The notes: a model not told the origin generated them from the letters alone. Counted from the stretch's first letter, positions 45,516 through 54,619 are shown. The stretch: DNA of 64,000 nucleotides from Pseudomonadota bacterium (GCA_018240595.1 JAFEFL010000034.1:1-64000); one strand, 5' to 3'. Numbers and translations are program-made.

Positions 45516-46769
45516 CTACGCCGAGACGATTTCAAAGCGCGGCAGCGGAAATATCAGCTTGCCACCCTTGGCCAGGAAGTCGGCCTCGCGTTTAACAAAT
45601 TCGTCGCGAAAGTGCCACGGCAGCACCAGCAGGTAATTCGGCTTGGCCGCGCGCATCTCCGCTTCCGACACGATCGGAATGTTGGAGCCCGGCGTGCGGC
45701 AGCCGAATTTTTCCGGATTGCGCTCGGCCGCGGCCACGATGCGGGCGCGATCGAGACCGCAATATTGCAGCAGCGTGTTGCCTTTGGTGGAGGCGCCGTA
45801 AAGATAGAATGTCTTGCCGGCGGCGCGCTCGCGGTCGATGAATTCGGTCAGTTCGGCCCGGCTCCGCTCGATCCGCCCGGCGAAGGCTTCGTATGGCGCC
45901 GCCGTATCGAGACCGAGCGCGGCTTCGCGGCGTTTGATCGGACCGACCGCGGCTTCGTTAAGCGCCTGCGGACCGTCCTCGTGACAAACCGCCAGCCTTA
46001 TGCTGCCGCCGTTGCAGTCGTTCAGCTCGGCGTCGAAAACGCGCAAGCCATTCGCCGCCGCCATGTGTTCGATCTGGCGCAGCGCGTAGTATTCGAGATG
46101 CTCGTGGCACACCGTGTCATAGGAGTTGGCGTCGAGCATGGTCGCGAGATAGCTCTGCTCCAGAACCCAGATGCCATCCGGCGCCAGCGCCTTCTTGATC
46201 GCGGCCACGAATTCGTTGGGCGCCGGCAGATCGTAGAACATCGAGATCGACGTGATCGCCTTGCAGCGCGCATCGCCCAGCACCGCGGCGTAGGTCTCGG
46301 CGTCGAAGTAGCCCTCGTGCAGACGGATGTCCGGCGGATACTCGTCCCGGAACTTCCCGGCCACCGCGTCGATGCCGAAACGGCGCAACCCCGCCTCCGC
46401 GCCATAGGCCTTCAGCAGCGTGCCGTCATTGCATCCGATGTCGAGAACGCTGTCACCGGCGTTCAGCGAGCAGCGCGCCCTCACCCAATCGACCAGTCCG
46501 GCCAAATGCCCGCGCATGGTGGCCGTTAGCCCCGAGCGGTAGCCGTAACCATAGGTGTACATGGCGTCGGCGACGACGGTGTGCGCGAGTTGAACGAGCG
46601 CGCAGTTTTCACAGCGTACCAGTTCGAGCGGGATCTTCGGCGGATCGGGTTCGCCAGCCTTGGGAAAAATACTGCCCAGAGCCTGGACGCCGAGATCGAC
46701 GACCGGGCTGAGGCGAGTGCTCGCGCAGATCCGGCAGGACGGAGTTTTTCGAATGAAATCAGCCGACAT
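45516..46769 (-). CDS. Sugar C-methyltransferase (NovU/TylCIII-like)
   Basis: A 417-residue three-domain methyltransferase. The N-terminal zinc-binding part has CRICAST and CENCALVQLA (CxxC pairs), the central SAM domain has VLDIGCNDGTLLKAYG, SYLATMLDANSYDTVCHEHLEYY carries the family's active-site His/Glu, and the C-terminal domain has FYLYGASTKGNTLLQYC. These are the marks of NDP-keto-sugar C-methyltransferases. It lies just upstream of the perosamine-synthase-like gene, so it may methylate GDP-4-keto-6-deoxymannose or a relative to give a branched sugar. Confidence 0.9.
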   Translation of the reverse strand: MSADFIRKTPSCRICASTRLSPVVDLGVQALGSIFPKAGEPDPPKIPLELVRCENCALVQLAHTVVADAMYTYGYGYRSGLTATMRGHLAGLVDWVRARCSLNAGDSVLDIGCNDGTLLKAYGAEAGLRRFGIDAVAGKFRDEYPPDIRLHEGYFDAETYAAVLGDARCKAITSISMFYDLPAPNEFVAAIKKALAPDGIWVLEQSYLATMLDANSYDTVCHEHLEYYALRQIEHMAAANGLRVFDAELNDCNGGSIRLAVCHEDGPQALNEAAVGPIKRREAALGLDTAAPYEAFAGRIERSRAELTEFIDRERAAGKTFYLYGASTKGNTLLQYCGLDRARIVAAAERNPEKFGCRTPGSNIPIVSEAEMRAAKPNYLLVLPWHFRDEFVKREADFLAKGGKLIFPLPRFEIVSA

Positions 46770-47050
46770 TTCGTACCGGAACCGCCATTTTTCGCGGCCG
46801 GACCATAGCCACCCTCATCAACGGCGGCAAGTTCGGCGAAACGCCGCCCGCCGCCCCACCCATAAGCGCATCGAAAGCGTTGCATGGCCCCGGACTGGCC
46901 AGGGAAAACTCGTTATTGTATCGTCCTATCCGGACGGGATCGGCCGCAAAATCCCCTGTATTTTGAGCCCGGCAACTGCCACAAGGGCGCACCGAACCAC
47001 CTCAGCCGAACCACTTCAGCCAAGCCGCCCAGAGCGCCGGAAGCAATCGA
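46770..47050. promoter_or_regulatory. Divergent promoter region between C-methyltransferase and ACP operon
   Basis: These 281 bases must hold promoters for both flanking operons. An AT-richer patch at about 46905-46925 (TTATTGTATCG) could be a -10 region for the plus strand. A 14-base tandem repeat lies closer to the ACP gene. No firm promoter could be fixed. Confidence 0.35.
46993..47020 (+). repeat. Tandem 14-base direct repeat upstream of the ACP gene
   Basis: Two adjacent copies, CGAACCACCTCAGC (46993-47006) and CGAACCACTTCAGC (47007-47020), differing at one C/T. They end 30 bases before the acyl carrier protein ATG. Confidence 0.6.
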
Positions 47051-47332
47051 ATGGAAGATGAAAGCCTGCGGCAATCGATCGCCAAGTTCATGAGCGAGAC
47101 ATTCCTGTTCGAGTTCGATACCACCGTTACGCCCGACACCAATCTGTTCGACGCGGGTCTGATCGACTCGTTCGGCTTCACGCAGCTCATTGCCTTTCTG
47201 GAAGAAACCTTTGCGATCACGCTGACCGAGGACGACTTCGCGTCCGACGACATCTCCTCGCTGAACGGCATCGTCCGCATCGTCAATCGTCTGCGAGCGG
47301 CGCCGGGGCAACTGTCCAGCAACACGCCATGA
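47051..47332 (+). CDS. Acyl carrier protein
   Basis: A 93-residue acidic carrier protein. Ser40 in GLIDSFGF is the 4'-phosphopantetheine attachment site; the helix pattern around it (DTNLFDAGLIDSFGFTQLIAFLEETF) is typical of the stand-alone ACPs used in secondary metabolism and D-alanyl carriers rather than housekeeping AcpP (DSLD). It opens a five-gene operon and overlaps the next gene by four bases. It should carry the acyl group that the malonyltransferase-like and AsnB-like proteins load and modify. Confidence 0.9.
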   Translation: MEDESLRQSIAKFMSETFLFEFDTTVTPDTNLFDAGLIDSFGFTQLIAFLEETFAITLTEDDFASDDISSLNGIVRIVNRLRAAPGQLSSNTP

Positions 47333-48360
47333 TGAACCGGCCGGGGAGCCTGCGTCTGACCTGGTGCCGTCGCTGCGTCTTGAACTCGGCGGTGCCGGGC
47401 ATTTCGTTCGACGACACCGGCTTGTGCAGCATCTGCCAGAAGACGCCGCCCGAAGATACGCTGGCGGAACAGCGGGCCGCGTCGCGGCGCGAAATGGAAG
47501 ACATCATCGAGAAGACGCGCGGCGCGCGTCCTTATGATTGCGTGGTAGCTTTCAGCGGCGGCAAGGATTCGTCCTATGTGCTGAAGACGCTGGTCGAGAT
47601 CTACAAACTATCTTGCCTGGCAGTTACCATCGACAACGGCTTCCTGTCGCGCGGTGTCGTCGATAACTGCAAAGCGGTTTGCGGCGCGCTCGGCGTCGAT
47701 CACATCATGTTCACGCCGAAAACGCCGTTCATGACGGCGATGTACCGTAAGAGCGCGACCTCCGAGGAGATGCATCCGCGATCCGCCATTCAGCGCGCGA
47801 GCTCGATCTGCAACTCGTGCATAGGCGTCATCAATACCCACATGCTGCGCATCGCCTTGCAGCAAAACATTCCGATCATCGCCGGCGGCTATATCGGCGG
47901 CCAGTTGCCGAAGGACACGGCCTATTTCCGCATCAATCTGAAAGCCAACGCGCAGCAGCGGGCCGTGGCGGTCAGACGTTTCGTCGGTCATTTCGGCGAA
48001 GATGCGGCCGATTATTTCGGACTTCCTCCGAACGCGGCCGACCGCGACGTGGTTGTGATCAATCCGATGCTGGGCCTCATGCTGCGCGAGGATGAGATCA
48101 TCGAGACCATCGGGAAATTCGGCTGGACTCGTCCGACCGACACCGGCGTCACCTCGACCAATTGCCGCCTCAACGATCTCGGCGTCTACATCCACAGCCG
48201 CCGTCACGGCTTCCATCCTTACATTTTCGAAATGGCCGACCAGGTGCGACACGGCCTGCTCGACCGCGAGGCCGCAGTTGCCAAATTGCGCGCCCTGCCG
48301 GAATACGCGCAAATCCAATGGATCGCCGACAGGCTCGGCGTCGGCCATAATGAAATTTGA
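47329..48360 (+). CDS. N-acetyl sugar amidotransferase-like PP-loop protein
   Basis: A 343-residue ATP-pyrophosphatase. It has N-terminal metal-binding cysteines (CRRC at 13-16 and CSIC around 32-35) with VPGISFDDTGLC between them, then the PP-loop AFSGGKDSS, and NSCIGVINTHMLR. This arrangement matches WbpG/WbuX-type amidotransferases that convert an acetamido sugar to an acetamidino sugar. Those usually work with HisH- and HisF-like partners, which are absent here. It is tightly coupled to the ACP gene (overlap of four bases) and overlaps the acyltransferase by eleven bases. Confidence 0.85.
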   Translation: MMNRPGSLRLTWCRRCVLNSAVPGISFDDTGLCSICQKTPPEDTLAEQRAASRREMEDIIEKTRGARPYDCVVAFSGGKDSSYVLKTLVEIYKLSCLAVTIDNGFLSRGVVDNCKAVCGALGVDHIMFTPKTPFMTAMYRKSATSEEMHPRSAIQRASSICNSCIGVINTHMLRIALQQNIPIIAGGYIGGQLPKDTAYFRINLKANAQQRAVAVRRFVGHFGEDAADYFGLPPNAADRDVVVINPMLGLMLREDEIIETIGKFGWTRPTDTGVTSTNCRLNDLGVYIHSRRHGFHPYIFEMADQVRHGLLDREAAVAKLRALPEYAQIQWIADRLGVGHNEI

Positions 48361-49297
48361 GCTTGGTGACAGCGCCGACAAGCCGTTCGCGCTTGCGTTT
48401 CCGGGGCAAGGATATCCAAACCTCGTCGCCGTCGAGGCCTTGCGCGAGCAACCGACATTCGCGGCGCGCTTTCGGCAGGTCTGCGGGCTTCTGGGTTTCG
48501 ACCCGCTTCGCGAGGCAGCCGACGATCCGTCGGTACTGCGGCGAAACGCCGTCAGTTCGCTGCTCACGGTCCTGGCCAGCAGCGTCACGCTGGATGCCAT
48601 ACGCGGCAACCTGAATCTCGACAATTGCATCGGTGTCGCCGGCTACAGCGTCGGCCAATGGTCGGCGCTCTATGCCGCCGGCGCCATCGACGCCGGGCAA
48701 TTGCTCGACATTGTTCATGGCCGGGCCACGATCATGGACCGACATATGGCTTCGGAGCCGAGTGGCATGCTCGGCATCGTCGGCGTTCGCGAGGCCGATC
48801 TCCGCGCCGTTTGCGCGCGTGCCCGGGACGAAGGCTTGATGCTGGCTGTCGCCAACATCAACGCACCGTCGAATTATTCCATGAGTGGGACCGTCGTCGG
48901 CCTCGCCTTTGCCGAACGGGAAGTCGCGGCGTTTCGGCCGAAGGCGCTGGTTCGGCTACCGGTGTCCGGCGGCTGGCACAGCGAACTGCTCAACGACGCC
49001 GTCCAGCCATTTCGGAGTCTTCTGGAGAAAGTGACGTTCGCCGAACCCGCGGTCCGCATGATCGACAACACGACGGGCAGCTGGATGCCCGCCGCGCGCG
49101 CGGCGACGATCGACCGGCTCGCCGCGCACCTGTCGTCGCCGGTTTTGTGGAAGCAGGGCGTCGAGACGCTGGCGCAAAGCGGCGCGCAAATCTTTCTGGA
49201 AGTCGGGCTTGGCGACATCCTCAGCAAGTTCGGCGTTTTCATCAGCCGGAAGGCCCGTTATATTCCGGTACTTTCGCTGCAAGGAAGCGCGAGCTAG
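48350..49297 (+). CDS. Acyltransferase, malonyl-CoA:ACP transacylase-like (FabD family)
   Basis: A 315-residue FabD-type acyltransferase. FPGQGYP is at 17-23, the nucleophile Ser100 lies in GYSVGQW, and His210 in GGWHSELL completes the dyad. Arg125, 25 residues after Ser100, matches the arginine that binds the malonyl carboxylate in FabD. So the enzyme should load a malonyl-type dicarboxylic acyl group onto the ACP of the operon. ATG 48350 overlaps the amidotransferase gene by eleven bases; longer in-frame starts lie inside that gene. The housekeeping fabD is normally beside fabG, so this is a dedicated copy. Confidence 0.88.
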   Translation: MKFELGDSADKPFALAFPGQGYPNLVAVEALREQPTFAARFRQVCGLLGFDPLREAADDPSVLRRNAVSSLLTVLASSVTLDAIRGNLNLDNCIGVAGYSVGQWSALYAAGAIDAGQLLDIVHGRATIMDRHMASEPSGMLGIVGVREADLRAVCARARDEGLMLAVANINAPSNYSMSGTVVGLAFAEREVAAFRPKALVRLPVSGGWHSELLNDAVQPFRSLLEKVTFAEPAVRMIDNTTGSWMPAARAATIDRLAAHLSSPVLWKQGVETLAQSGAQIFLEVGLGDILSKFGVFISRKARYIPVLSLQGSAS

Positions 49298-49300
49298 CAC

Positions 49301-51301
49301 ATGTGTGGCATCGCCGGCATTTTTTCATTCATGCGCGATGCCCCTTTGCCGGACTGGGCCTCCGCCGAAGTCCAGCGAATGATCCAGCTCATCGGCCACC
49401 GCGGGCCCGACGAGTTGCGCTACTTCGCGGCCGGGCGCGCGGCGCTGGCAACCGCACGGCTGAGCGTCATCGATATCGTGCACGGTCACCAGCCGATGCC
49501 CGACCCGACCGGACGTTACTGGATCGCCTATAACGGCGAGGTCTACAATTATCCGGAACTGCGCGCGATCCTCATTCAGCGCGGTCATGCCTTCCGCACC
49601 GAGTCGGATACCGAAGTCGTTCTGAAGGCATGGATCGAATGGGGGCCGGAAGCCCTATCCCGCTTCGATGGCGGTTTCGCCTTCGCGATTTACGATCGCG
49701 AACGGCAGAGTCTGCATCTGGCGCGCGATCGCGCCGGCAAGCGCCCGCTCTTTTATATCAGGAACCGCGGCACCATCGCCTTTGCCTCGGAAATGAAGGC
49801 GTTCTTCGCCTGCGATGGCTTCGCCTTCGACTGGGATCCTGACCAACTCGCATCGATCTTCACCGTATGGACGCCGGTCGGCGAGCAGACCGGCTTTCGC
49901 GGCGTCATGCAGGTCCCCGCCGGATCGGTCCTGTCGGTTGACGAAGGCGAGATCGACGTCACGCCATGCGTCGATCTGCCGGAGCGAACGGCCGCAACCA
50001 CGAGCCTTGCCGAAGCGGCCGAAACGATACGCGAGCTGCTCGACGAGAGCGTGCGCAAGAGATTACGCAGCGATGTCGAGGTCGCGGTGTTTGTCAGCGG
50101 CGGGCTTGATTCGACGATCGTCACCAAACTGGCGCGCGATCATCAACCCGGCCGCATCCGCACCTATTCGGTGCGCTTCGACAACAACGACTTTGACGAG
50201 ACGACCGACCAGCAGGAAGTCGTCGCACGCTACGCGCTGGAAAACCGCGCCGTCACGATCAAGCCGGGCCGCATCGCCGATCATTTCGAGGCCGCGCTAT
50301 GGCACGCCGAGGTGCCCCAGTTCAGAACCGCCTTCGTGCCGATGTATCTGCTGGCGCAGCAGGTGCACGCCGACGGCATTAAGGTCGTCCTCAGCGGCGA
50401 AGGCGCCGACGAGGTGTTCTTCGGATACGACATTTTCAAGGAGACCGTCTTGCGCGCTTCCTGGGATGGCCTCGACCCGGCCACCCGGCGCGACCGCGTC
50501 AGTTCGCTCTATCCCTACTTGAAGCACTTCTCCGCCGCCAACATCGCGCCGCTCGAAGCATTGTTCTCACGCACGAGCGGCGGCGTCGACGATCCGCTGT
50601 ATTCCCATCGTATCCGCCTCGAAAATTCGGGCTTGTCGCGCCGGCTTGTGCGCAGCAATCTCAACGGCCAGAGCGCCCTCGCCGATCTGGCGGAGCGCAG
50701 CGGGATCGCCTGCCTCAACCCGCTGCGGCGCGCGCAATGGCTCGAATGGCACACGCTGCTGCAGGGCTATCTGCTGTCGACGCAAAGCGACCGCATGCTG
50801 TTTGCCCATGGCGTCGAGCCGCGCTGCCCGTTCCTGGCGCCCGAGGTTCTTGAATATGTGGCCGGCTTGCCGGAAGACATTCTGCTGTCGCCCCGGTTCG
50901 AGGAGAAATTCCTGCTGAAGAAGGCCTTCGCCGACGACGTGCCCGCGCGCGTGTTGTCGAAGCCGAAATGGCCTTATCGGGCGCCGGATGCCGCGTCCTT
51001 CGTCGGCAGCGGAAACGGCCGCGCCGTCGCCGAATGGATCGACGCCGCGCTGGCCGACGAGTCGTTGCAGGACATCGCGCCGCTTGAGGCCGGCATCGCC
51101 GGGCGCCTGCGCGACAAGGTGCTCAACGCCAAAGGCGTGCTGAGTCAGAGCGACAACCAAGCCTTCATTTTTCTGCTGTCGCTCGCGATCCTCAACGACC
51201 TTTACGCCCGGCGGCGCGGCCTTGCGCGTTTCGGGCAGTCCAGCCGCCCGGTGCATCGTGTCACGGGCGTCAGCGATGCCGCGGAAGCAGGTGCGCCTTG
51301 A
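49301..51301 (+). CDS. AsnB-like glutamine-dependent amidotransferase
   Basis: A 666-residue asparagine-synthase-family enzyme, three bases after the acyltransferase stop. Cys2 is the glutaminase nucleophile (MCGIAGIFSF); YNGEVYNYPEL belongs to the glutaminase domain, and the synthetase domain has SGGLDS at 266-271 and SGEGADEVFFGYD. It is a different paralog from the asnB at 12784. In an operon with an ACP and a malonyltransferase its natural role would be amidation of a carrier-bound carboxyl, as AsnB-like OxyD does in making the malonamyl starter of oxytetracycline. Amidation of a uronic acid is the alternative. Confidence 0.88.
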   Translation: MCGIAGIFSFMRDAPLPDWASAEVQRMIQLIGHRGPDELRYFAAGRAALATARLSVIDIVHGHQPMPDPTGRYWIAYNGEVYNYPELRAILIQRGHAFRTESDTEVVLKAWIEWGPEALSRFDGGFAFAIYDRERQSLHLARDRAGKRPLFYIRNRGTIAFASEMKAFFACDGFAFDWDPDQLASIFTVWTPVGEQTGFRGVMQVPAGSVLSVDEGEIDVTPCVDLPERTAATTSLAEAAETIRELLDESVRKRLRSDVEVAVFVSGGLDSTIVTKLARDHQPGRIRTYSVRFDNNDFDETTDQQEVVARYALENRAVTIKPGRIADHFEAALWHAEVPQFRTAFVPMYLLAQQVHADGIKVVLSGEGADEVFFGYDIFKETVLRASWDGLDPATRRDRVSSLYPYLKHFSAANIAPLEALFSRTSGGVDDPLYSHRIRLENSGLSRRLVRSNLNGQSALADLAERSGIACLNPLRRAQWLEWHTLLQGYLLSTQSDRMLFAHGVEPRCPFLAPEVLEYVAGLPEDILLSPRFEEKFLLKKAFADDVPARVLSKPKWPYRAPDAASFVGSGNGRAVAEWIDAALADESLQDIAPLEAGIAGRLRDKVLNAKGVLSQSDNQAFIFLLSLAILNDLYARRRGLARFGQSSRPVHRVTGVSDAAEAGAP

Positions 51302-51888
51302 TCAGAGCGGCCGGCCGGGACGACATCGACGCGATCGTTGAATTGCATTGCCGCGTGCTGGACTGGTCGATCAACGGCCGCCTGGGGCCGGGGCATGTCC
51401 GCAAGATGTATGAGGCACTGCTCGGTTATCCGGATTCGGTTGCTTTCGTTGCCAGCCGCAACGACCGGATCATGGGTTTCATGGTCGCCTCGACCGACTA
51501 CCGGACAGCCCGCGCGCGCCTGAGAGCCAATCTCGGCCTCGCCGGAACATGGCGCGTGCTATGGGGCTCGCTTTTCCATCCGCTGGACTGGATTGACCTG
51601 ATCGAAAGCACGACCGTCGTCACCTGGACGATGCGATCGTCCGGCTGCTCGGCCGAGCTGCTGGCCTGGGTCACGGATTTGGCGGATGTCCGCGGCCGCA
51701 TGGCGGCCACCCAATGCATGTTCGCCACGCTGGAAGAACTCAGAAAGCGCGGCCATGACACCTGCCTGGCGCAGATATTGATCGGCAATGAAGGGCCAAA
51801 CAAATTCCACGCGCGCATCGGCAGCCGGACGCTCGCGTCTTTCATCCGCAACAAGGTCTATCTTGTCGACTGCCGCCAGCCGCATTGA
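51298..51888 (+). CDS. GNAT-family acyltransferase
   Basis: A 196-residue GNAT-like protein: IRAAGRDDIDAIVELHCRVLDWSI at the N-terminus and VAFVASRNDRIMGFMVASTD for the central strands. A long insert follows, then NKVYLVDC at the C-terminus. The start is TTG 51298, which overlaps the AsnB-like stop (TTGA), pointing to translational coupling. As the last gene of the ACP operon it is the best candidate to transfer the finished acyl group from ACP to an amino sugar such as perosamine. Confidence 0.78.
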   Translation: MIRAAGRDDIDAIVELHCRVLDWSINGRLGPGHVRKMYEALLGYPDSVAFVASRNDRIMGFMVASTDYRTARARLRANLGLAGTWRVLWGSLFHPLDWIDLIESTTVVTWTMRSSGCSAELLAWVTDLADVRGRMAATQCMFATLEELRKRGHDTCLAQILIGNEGPNKFHARIGSRTLASFIRNKVYLVDCRQPH

Positions 51889-52088
51889 CCGCCCGCAGAG
51901 AACCGTGTCGCCACGGCGCGGTCGCTCAATCGTAGGAAAGCGAAGCCCCTGGCTCCTCCCTCAATCCGCACCCACTTTCACGCGCCGGGCGCTCGGCGCC
52001 ACTGCCTCGCCAGCGATTACCCCCCGCTCGATCTGCACCGGCGTTAGCTTCGAGGCCACCAATCGGAGGCCGAACTCAAATAAGTCGC

Positions 52089-52117
52089 TTATCAGAAAAG
52101 CCCTTATCGCCTATAGA
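52089..52117 (+). promoter_or_regulatory. Candidate promoter for the FkbM gene cluster
   Basis: TTATCA (52089-52094) and TATAGA (52112-52117) are separated by exactly 17 bases, in the AT-rich part of the 266-base gap after the GNAT gene. A small palindrome, ATAAG-TCG-CTTAT (52079-52091), overlaps the -35. Transcription would start near 52124, about 30 bases before the FkbM start codon. Confidence 0.38.
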
Positions 52118-52154
52118 TGCTGGCGTACCTCCGGATTTCGCCATTTTCACGGAA

Positions 52155-53537
52155 ATGCCGATGACACCTATCGAGACCCGTATTGTAGCGCACCATGTCG
52201 GCGGCCGCGGATTCGGAGTTGCGCTCAATTGCCCCCCCGACTTGTCTGATGAGGTTGTAAACGTACTTTACGAGGCGGACGAAGTTTGCGCTCGCGCCAT
52301 GATCGCCGAAAACAAATCCGGGAATCTTCACGTATTGCCTTTCTGTCTCGGCAAAGGAAACGGCAACGGCAGGCTCTTTATTACAAAAAACCCCTATGCC
52401 AGTTCCAATTTCGAGCCGGATTCGTCCTACTATTCCTACTATTGCGAGCTTCATTTAAGCGGCGAAGTCGAGGGAGTCATGCTCAACAATGCCGTATACG
52501 ATGTTGTTTACGGCAATGACTTCAACGTCGTCGAGGCCCGTGACGTTCAGATTCGCGCCCTCGACGATATTCTTGAGCGAAAAGAGGCGCCGGACGGTCT
52601 CGTGCCGGATTTTCTTTCGCTTGATACCCAGGGCTCCGAACTCAACATCCTGAAGGGCGGCGAGCAGACGTTTCACAACCATTGCCTGGCTCTTGCGACC
52701 GAGATTGAATTCCACCCGATGTACAAGAAACAGGCCCTGTTCTCCGACATTTTCGACTTTGCGCTAAAACACGGCTTCCACTTTGTCGGCTTTACCTATC
52801 TTCAGGAAATTTCGCCCCACCGACTGCCCTTGGGCGCCCGGGCCAAGGGCGTTCTGGCGTTCGGGGACGCGCTCTTTTTCCGAAACATATCAAGCGTTCG
52901 GTCCATCGCAACGTCGGATAATGATCTTTACGTTAAGTTGATGAAGCTCGCTTTCGTCGCGATGAACTTCGGCCATCTCGAATACGCCATCCAGGTCCTT
53001 GAAGAAGCTGCCCTCGCGAAGCCTGACAAGAGCCTCTGCGACCAAATGGCGAAACGTAAATGGTTCACATTCCTAACGGACCTACATCTTGCCGTATCGC
53101 GCCTGCCGCGCGATCTGCCCCACTTCGACCGGACCTTGATGATCAAAGAGCGGAAGGCAATCCTCGATCGGCAACTGGAAGGCACTCCTCCCGCGACCGG
53201 CACAGGCACCGCAGGCGCTGGCGGCCCAAGCAATACGACGTCGCGCCGACCTTCGGTCGAGAATGCGCGAATCCGGCATCTCATTTTCACTAATCCCTGG
53301 GCAGCCGTCACAAAGCTGTTGCACCACTTCGGCTTTGTGAAAGTTAGCGAGACGGCGCCGGACGGAACACACACTATGCTGGACACGCAAGTTCCGAACC
53401 CGGTCACCGCGCCCGGCTCTGCAGCGACGACGGAGGTCGAAGCCGTCCTCGAGAAGTATGGGTACTCGTGGTGGGCCGACACTGTGAGGCACCGGCGCAA
53501 GTCCGCCGAGCACTGCATTCCGGGGCGGATGTATTGA
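52155..53537 (+). CDS. FkbM-family methyltransferase with C-terminal extension
   Basis: A 460-residue protein. The first 240 residues are an FkbM-type O-methyltransferase: a glycine-rich VGGRGFGVAL loop, VLYEADEVCARAM for the acidic residue, and the family hallmark DFLSLDTQGSELNILKGG. The remaining 220 residues include a helical part (ALEEAALAKPDKS-like) and an unstructured Gly/Thr/Pro segment (residues about 345-365), ending in a basic tail. Codon use is looser and more AT-rich than in the first 50 kb. Either ATG 52155 or ATG 52161 may be used. It opens a group with 53612, 54620 and 57820. Confidence 0.83.
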   Translation: MPMTPIETRIVAHHVGGRGFGVALNCPPDLSDEVVNVLYEADEVCARAMIAENKSGNLHVLPFCLGKGNGNGRLFITKNPYASSNFEPDSSYYSYYCELHLSGEVEGVMLNNAVYDVVYGNDFNVVEARDVQIRALDDILERKEAPDGLVPDFLSLDTQGSELNILKGGEQTFHNHCLALATEIEFHPMYKKQALFSDIFDFALKHGFHFVGFTYLQEISPHRLPLGARAKGVLAFGDALFFRNISSVRSIATSDNDLYVKLMKLAFVAMNFGHLEYAIQVLEEAALAKPDKSLCDQMAKRKWFTFLTDLHLAVSRLPRDLPHFDRTLMIKERKAILDRQLEGTPPATGTGTAGAGGPSNTTSRRPSVENARIRHLIFTNPWAAVTKLLHHFGFVKVSETAPDGTHTMLDTQVPNPVTAPGSAATTEVEAVLEKYGYSWWADTVRHRRKSAEHCIPGRMY

Positions 53538-53611
53538 TAGATTTTCTGAAGTGTGTGAAATTGCCCTTGCAGTTTAGGCTGCGCAATTTTGCTGCTCTCG
53601 GGGGATAGTAG

Positions 53612-54580
53612 ATGGGTTTGGGGCCGCCGGTACTCGCGCTGTATCATCAACTGAAGGGCGCGGGTGTTTTTGACAATGTGAAAGAGGTGATGGAATTGGG
53701 TGCCCAGAACGTCTGGTGCCCAAAGCCCGAACTCGTCAAAAATCTGTTCAAGGCCTTCCGCAAAGGCCCGCCGTCCGCAGAGCTTCTCGACCGGTTTGCG
53801 AATTGGAAGGGCTCAGGACTCGAACTCTATACGGCGCTGGGCATGAACTACAGCTGCACCGACGTCGACCCGCAGTTCAATTCCATTCCGCTTGATCTGA
53901 ATTTCGATGAGGTTCCGGCCGAACATCGGGGACGTTACGACTTCGTGACCAACCACGGCACTTCCGAGCACATCCTCAACCAGTATAATGTTTTCAAAGC
54001 CGTTCACGACTTTACGAGCGTCAACGGCTACATGCTTCATGCGGTGCCCTTCACCGTTCATGTCGAGCACGGCTTCTTCAATTATCAGCCGAACTTCTTC
54101 GAGGCCCTCGCCAAATACAATTCCTATGAAATCGGCGGAATCTGGGTCGGCCCGGACTGGCAATTGGCAAGCTTTATCCCATGGGAAGCCAAGCTGCTCG
54201 ATTTCCTCGTTCTGAACTCCAAGACCACCCACTTGCTCGTGGTGCTCTTGCAGAAGAAGTTCGAGGCCGCCTTCCAAGTGCCCTTCCAGGCGGTTTACGA
54301 GAACGTCACGCCGGACGAGATCATGCAGCGGTATAACATCGTTGTCGATGGCGAACTCTACGACGCCAAGCGCATTCGATATCTCTCCAAGGAAAGGTTT
54401 ATCTCAGACGCCGTCAATCACGAGCGGAGCGTTGCCAACACTCAGATCGTTGCGCTTCAGAAACAAGTGGAAGAATTGAGAGCGAACCAGAATCGCATCG
54501 CTCCCGATCTCGAAAAAGTCAGCGGACGCCGTCTTCTTGCAGCCGCGGTGGACAGAGCCAAACGTCGCATCTTTGGATGA
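53612..54580 (+). CDS. Putative SAM-dependent methyltransferase
   Basis: A 322-residue protein. VMELGAQNVWCPKPEL resembles a SAM motif I, SCTDVDPQFNSIPLDLNFDEVPAEHRGRYDFVTNHGTSEHI fits motifs II-IV of class I methyltransferases, and a hydrophobic strand follows (GYMLHAVPF). The C-terminal 60 residues form a likely short coiled coil (IVALQKQVEELRANQ) and a basic tail. ATG 53612 has GGGGGA seven bases upstream. The family is not precisely recognised; substrate is probably a glycan. Confidence 0.72.
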   Translation: MGLGPPVLALYHQLKGAGVFDNVKEVMELGAQNVWCPKPELVKNLFKAFRKGPPSAELLDRFANWKGSGLELYTALGMNYSCTDVDPQFNSIPLDLNFDEVPAEHRGRYDFVTNHGTSEHILNQYNVFKAVHDFTSVNGYMLHAVPFTVHVEHGFFNYQPNFFEALAKYNSYEIGGIWVGPDWQLASFIPWEAKLLDFLVLNSKTTHLLVVLLQKKFEAAFQVPFQAVYENVTPDEIMQRYNIVVDGELYDAKRIRYLSKERFISDAVNHERSVANTQIVALQKQVEELRANQNRIAPDLEKVSGRRLLAAAVDRAKRRIFG

Positions 54581-54619
54581 CTAGGCTCAGGTTGATGTCC
54601 GACTCCGATACTAGATGGG

